Positions 60,916-64,000 of a stretch of 64,000 nucleotides of DNA are shown here, one piece after another (the first letter of the stretch is position 1; each line of letters begins with the position of its first letter). The DNA lies in NCBI GenBank assembly GCA_001970955.1, contig MPUH01000202.1:1-64000 (forward strand). Reading direction: 5' to 3'. The notes under the pieces were generated by a model. It had not been told where the DNA came from and did not search any database. It saw only the letters and a list, made by a program, of their open reading frames with translations. This DNA comes from Stentor coeruleus. Lineage: Eukaryota; Ciliophora; Heterotrichea; Heterotrichida; Stentoridae. The translations under genes were made by a program, and so were the position numbers.

Positions 60916-61965
60916 ATGAAAAAAAATTATCTGGATGATAACAATAGAGGAAGGTCAAAATGCACGGATTTAGGAAAAAACATAAAAAATGCTATATCGA
61001 CGCCATATTCCAAACCTTTTATCAAGCCAAGATCTGTTTCCACAACCAAATCAACAACTGCAGTCAAGCAAGTTTCAGCTATATACGCCAATTCCTCACT
61101 TAATCTTTCTTCTTTTTCTCATAATCCGTACTTCAGCTCATCTAAAAATTTCTTCCAATCAACAGCTCCAGTTGATAAAACTCAATTGCTCAAGTCTTCT
61201 TTTTATGACCCCAAAACAGAAATTAGTGAATATGATTTTGATCAACTCTTAGAAAAAGATTTAAAAGACCATGAAGATAAGTTTAAGATATACCAAAAAT
61301 ACTTCACTGAATTTATTAAATCTGATAAAAAATACGGGATTTTTTTAAGTAAAATTAAAGCTGGATATGAACTTAGAATGCTTTCATGTGAAAATTCACT
61401 TGTGGCCAAATTGAAAAATGATATTAAAGAATTTCAAGAGCAAGTTAGTAAAGAATATAAGGATCGGCAGTTGTGTTTGAAAAAAATAGAGAAATTATCA
61501 AGAGAAAATGTGGAGCTTAGCAAGATTTTAGATGAGGCTCAAGTAAAATATAATAATGCCATTGAAAAAATAAAGGGAATTACATCATATGACATGGGAA
61601 AAATACCAAAAGATGAAATGACTTGGAAAGCTTTAGCTTTTGAGAACCAATCTTTATCAAAATTTAATAGAGAATTGCAAAGAGACCTTAAAGCATTGTC
61701 TGCAAAAGAAAAAAAACTTTCTAATCTGTTTATTGAGTTAAAAAAACAAGGATTTCCAGTTGACCAGGTTTACGAAAAGCAAGGATTTCCAATTGAACAA
61801 GTTTATGAAAACCAATTCACTAAAAGCAAAATAGAAAATTCCACTAATAATTACATTGAAGAAACTGATAATGAAGCTTTAGTTAGCGGAAGACCCAAGG
61901 AAGTAATAAAACCAGCATTTATTCCAAAGTTAAAACTTGGAACTATTATAATTGATTCTCTTTAA
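60916..61965 (+). CDS. TSNAXIP1-like coiled-coil protein
   Basis: This encodes 349 residues from ATG at 60916; the upstream TTG in frame is not used. Residues 1-95 are Ser/Thr/Asn-rich and disordered. Residues about 100-185 (FDQLLEKDLKDHEDKFKIYQ, YGIFLSKIKAGYELRM) resemble the N-terminal domain of translin-associated factor X-interacting protein 1, a family found mostly in ciliated organisms. Coiled coil continues to about residue 285. Near residue 290 a 12-residue unit is duplicated in tandem: KQGFPVDQVYEK then QGFPIEQVYEN. The last 50 residues are not helical. The family assignment rests on pattern recognition of the helical domain and is moderately sure. Confidence 0.75.
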   Translation: MKKNYLDDNNRGRSKCTDLGKNIKNAISTPYSKPFIKPRSVSTTKSTTAVKQVSAIYANSSLNLSSFSHNPYFSSSKNFFQSTAPVDKTQLLKSSFYDPKTEISEYDFDQLLEKDLKDHEDKFKIYQKYFTEFIKSDKKYGIFLSKIKAGYELRMLSCENSLVAKLKNDIKEFQEQVSKEYKDRQLCLKKIEKLSRENVELSKILDEAQVKYNNAIEKIKGITSYDMGKIPKDEMTWKALAFENQSLSKFNRELQRDLKALSAKEKKLSNLFIELKKQGFPVDQVYEKQGFPIEQVYENQFTKSKIENSTNNYIEETDNEALVSGRPKEVIKPAFIPKLKLGTIIIDSL

Positions 61966-62312
61966 ATCAGTATAAAATTTACACAAATTATAAATGAAAT
62001 TAAAAAAATACAATTAAGCAGATGTAGATATTTATCATTTAAAAGAAAGATTGCTCTTTAATATAAAATTATTATATTTATAGACAATATCTATTGTAAA
62101 TAACACAATATTAAAAGTCATATTGATAAAAAAGCTTTGCAAAAATTAGTAATATCAAGTATTTAAACCAGTTATGTTATAACAATAGCAAAGTTTTATC
62201 ATATAAGGGAAAAATATCCACTTTGGATAAGATGGTAAGCAATTTTTATATGCTTACCTAACAGGTGAAATCCATATATAAGTAAGCATGCTATTTATAT
62301 AATCCAAAAGCA
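61966..62312. other. Intergenic region with a short perfect hairpin
   Basis: 347 nt of non-coding, AT-rich sequence between two plus-strand genes. Its only visible structure is the hairpin at 62234-62258. Confidence 0.6.
62234..62258 (+). other. 8-bp perfect hairpin upstream of the IQ-protein start
   Basis: GGTAAGCA (62234-62241) pairs with TGCTTACC (62251-62258) across a 9-nt A/T loop. It lies 55 nt before the ATG at 62313 and so is probably in the 5' untranslated leader or promoter. It could be a chance palindrome. Confidence 0.4.
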
Positions 62313-64000
62313 ATGGCAACGCATGCTGATCTTTGGCTTAACAACCAATTAAGCAAAGCAATATACAATCATATTTCGCCAAAAACGAAATCTTCTCAAG
62401 TAACAGGAAGAAAAATCAATAACGTGTGCTACACTCCGAAATCCAAAAATGCAAAAAAACCATATCCTAATATTATCCTCGTTCCTCATCAAGGCATAAA
62501 AATGCTTGACTTACAAAAAAGCATTGACTTCAAAAAACTAACCGGAAGAAGTCTTAGTCTTAACAAATTCAGCCCAGAAAAAGATTACAACGAGATTAAA
62601 TTAGCAACTCCACAAGGTGTAATATATATCTAGGAGCTAAAAAAAAAACTCTCACACAATCATATGAAAACAACAATTTTTATGTCTGATAGAGAGCAAA
62701 TCATCCCAAATTATCTTAGTACATTACCCAGGAAGAAAATAGAGAAAAAAGATAGAGAAAAGCATATACAAGTTAATGAAAAACATGAAAAAATACATAA
62801 AAAGTCTGAAGGGGTAAAAGATTTACTTAATGAAAAATTACGCCAGGAAATACAAGAAAATCAAGAAACGCGCAAAAAAATTATGGTTTCCAAAGACAAA
62901 AACAATACAAAAAAAGATCGACTTAAATTAGTTAATGATATTATAAGGAAGAAAAACTCTTCAAACAAAAAACCTAGTGAAATTAAACACCCAAAACCAT
63001 GGGGTTTAGATCAAAGATCAAGTAAAGAGCCTTCTCATAGTAAACTCAGCAGTATTTACGAAGGAAAAATCATCAAAGATGATAAAGAAGTTCCAAGAAG
63101 AGAAAGAAAAAAATATTTACCTTTAGACACAGGCTTACGTTCTAAATCCAAGTCAAAACAGAGTCACAACAGTAAATCAGAAGAAAAAACAAAGTCAAAA
63201 CAAAGCCCAGATCCCCAGCTTATTTTAAAACCAAGGAAAAAATCCCGTGTGCCCGATTTTCAAAAGAGATTCGAAAACATGCTAAAAGAACATGATGAGT
63301 ATCGTGGGCTACTAAAATACGAAAAACAACATCAAAAACGCCTGAACAAAAAGAAAAAGAAGAAAAAGTCAAAATCTCCACTTAAAGCAACTGGAGACAA
63401 ACCAGAAAACATAATTTTTTCCAGTGAAAGAAAAGAAAAATATCAAACATCAGCAACAGAAGATACTAATAAAGACAATTCTGAAGAACATCGACAAGAA
63501 ATAACAGAAAAACTTAGAAAACTTAAAGAACGTGTAGCTTATACTCAAGAATTACTTAAAACCCAAGCTGCGATGACAATACAAAGATGGTTTAGGGCAA
63601 ACAAGCACCGTTTTAAATTGAAAATTTCTGAACATTTAGAAGACTCGTTGGAATCCAGTTCGAAAAACGAGCCAAATTCAGGAAGTTGGATTAAAATAGA
63701 TAAACTTCCTCATTTTCCTGTAGAAAAAAGCGACTTGGTAGAGAATTTTGAAAAAAAACTCAAACAAAGTCATGAAGCTATAGAAAAAATCATAAAATCT
63801 CTAGATAAGAATGAAAATAAGGACTTGGAAAATAGTCTTAATCATATAAAATCAAATGAAAAAACCAATCATAATGCATCTTCAAATAAAAGCTTAGATG
63901 TTATATCCTCAGAATCTTTGAGTTCTGAAAAAAATGCTCAAGAAGCCCAATCAAAGCCTAAAATAGTCTACAAAGTTCCAGTTCTCGCTTTGGGGAATAT
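62313..64000 (+). CDS. Lys-rich protein with an IQ motif (3' end beyond window)
   Basis: Two exons are joined by a 15-nt intron at 62619-62633. Exon 1 (62313-62618) encodes 102 residues starting MATHADLWLNNQLSKAIYNH. Exon 2 is open to the window edge, so at least 557 residues are visible. Read without splicing, exon 1 would end in the intron's TAG and a second gene would appear to start at 62664; both are in the same frame and the ten codons between are open. The protein is very rich in Lys, Glu and Ser, with predicted helices, an NLS-like run (RLNKKKKKKKSKS) near residue 345, and an IQ motif (AAMTIQRWFRANKHRFKLK) at about 412-430. A calmodulin- or centrin-binding cytoskeletal protein is plausible; no family is recognised. 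Confidence 0.82.
62619..62633 (+). other. 15-nt intron joining two apparent genes
   Basis: The sequence is GTAATATATATCTAG. It has the same length and ends as the four introns of the giant coiled-coil gene. Removing it takes out the TAG and keeps the frame between GGT and GAG codons. Phase 0. Confidence 0.88.

Overview
The window looks like macronuclear DNA of a heterotrich ciliate, most like Stentor. It is AT-rich, and its protein genes are long, dense and mostly uninterrupted. TAA, TAG and TGA all serve as stops (TGA ends the genes at 50633 and 58138), so the standard code is used, unlike Blepharisma or Condylostoma. The only introns I can demonstrate are exactly 15 nt long (five of them, GTAA...AG), a heterotrich trait. 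The gene content fits a ciliated cell: BBS8, MORN/IQ and TPR/IQ proteins, a TSNAXIP1-like protein, giant coiled coils and cyclic-nucleotide signalling.

Layout. 1-6.6 kb: a coiled-coil gene cut by the window edge, an orphan beta-rich protein with a possible prenylation tail, an ankyrin-bromodomain protein, BBS8/TTC8 and a small HMG-box protein. 7-22 kb: two tandem, very large receptor-like genes (Notch/LNR repeats, a beta-helix-like ectodomain, a Cys-rich stalk and about eight membrane spans). The first carries a 63-nt AT-rich interruption bounded by a 7-bp direct repeat that looks like an unexcised internal eliminated sequence. 22.6-28 kb: an ankyrin-SAM-SAM protein, a four-TM protein, a divergent cyclic-nucleotide-binding protein and a coiled-coil protein. 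28.3-39 kb: one giant coiled-coil gene of about 3,465 residues with four 15-nt introns. 39.7-46.7 kb: a LITAF-like protein, a probable acylated membrane protein and a 1,656-residue phosphodiesterase with about six GAF domains. 47.8-54.7 kb: a small orphan, a mitochondrial carrier with a decayed tandem copy behind it, an ABHD17-like hydrolase and a second coiled-coil gene. 55.4-64 kb: mitochondrial EF-Tu, MORN/IQ, TPR/IQ, a possible decayed gene, a TSNAXIP1-like protein, and a Lys-rich IQ protein that runs off the edge and contains a hidden 15-nt intron.

Two global points matter when reading the map. First, there are seven single-N positions, and each is flanked by a 47-174 bp near-perfect direct repeat. 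These look like unmerged contig overlaps, not biology, and they artificially split or lengthen four genes (the coiled-coil genes at 26.2-27.6, 28.3-39.0 and 50.9-54.7 kb and the phosphodiesterase). Second, the strands are strikingly asymmetric: 5' flanks are C-rich and G-poor on the coding strand, 3' flanks are G-rich and C-poor, and similar sharp inversions occur inside long genes.

No rRNA, tRNA, CRISPR array, recognisable transposon or virus-like element was seen.
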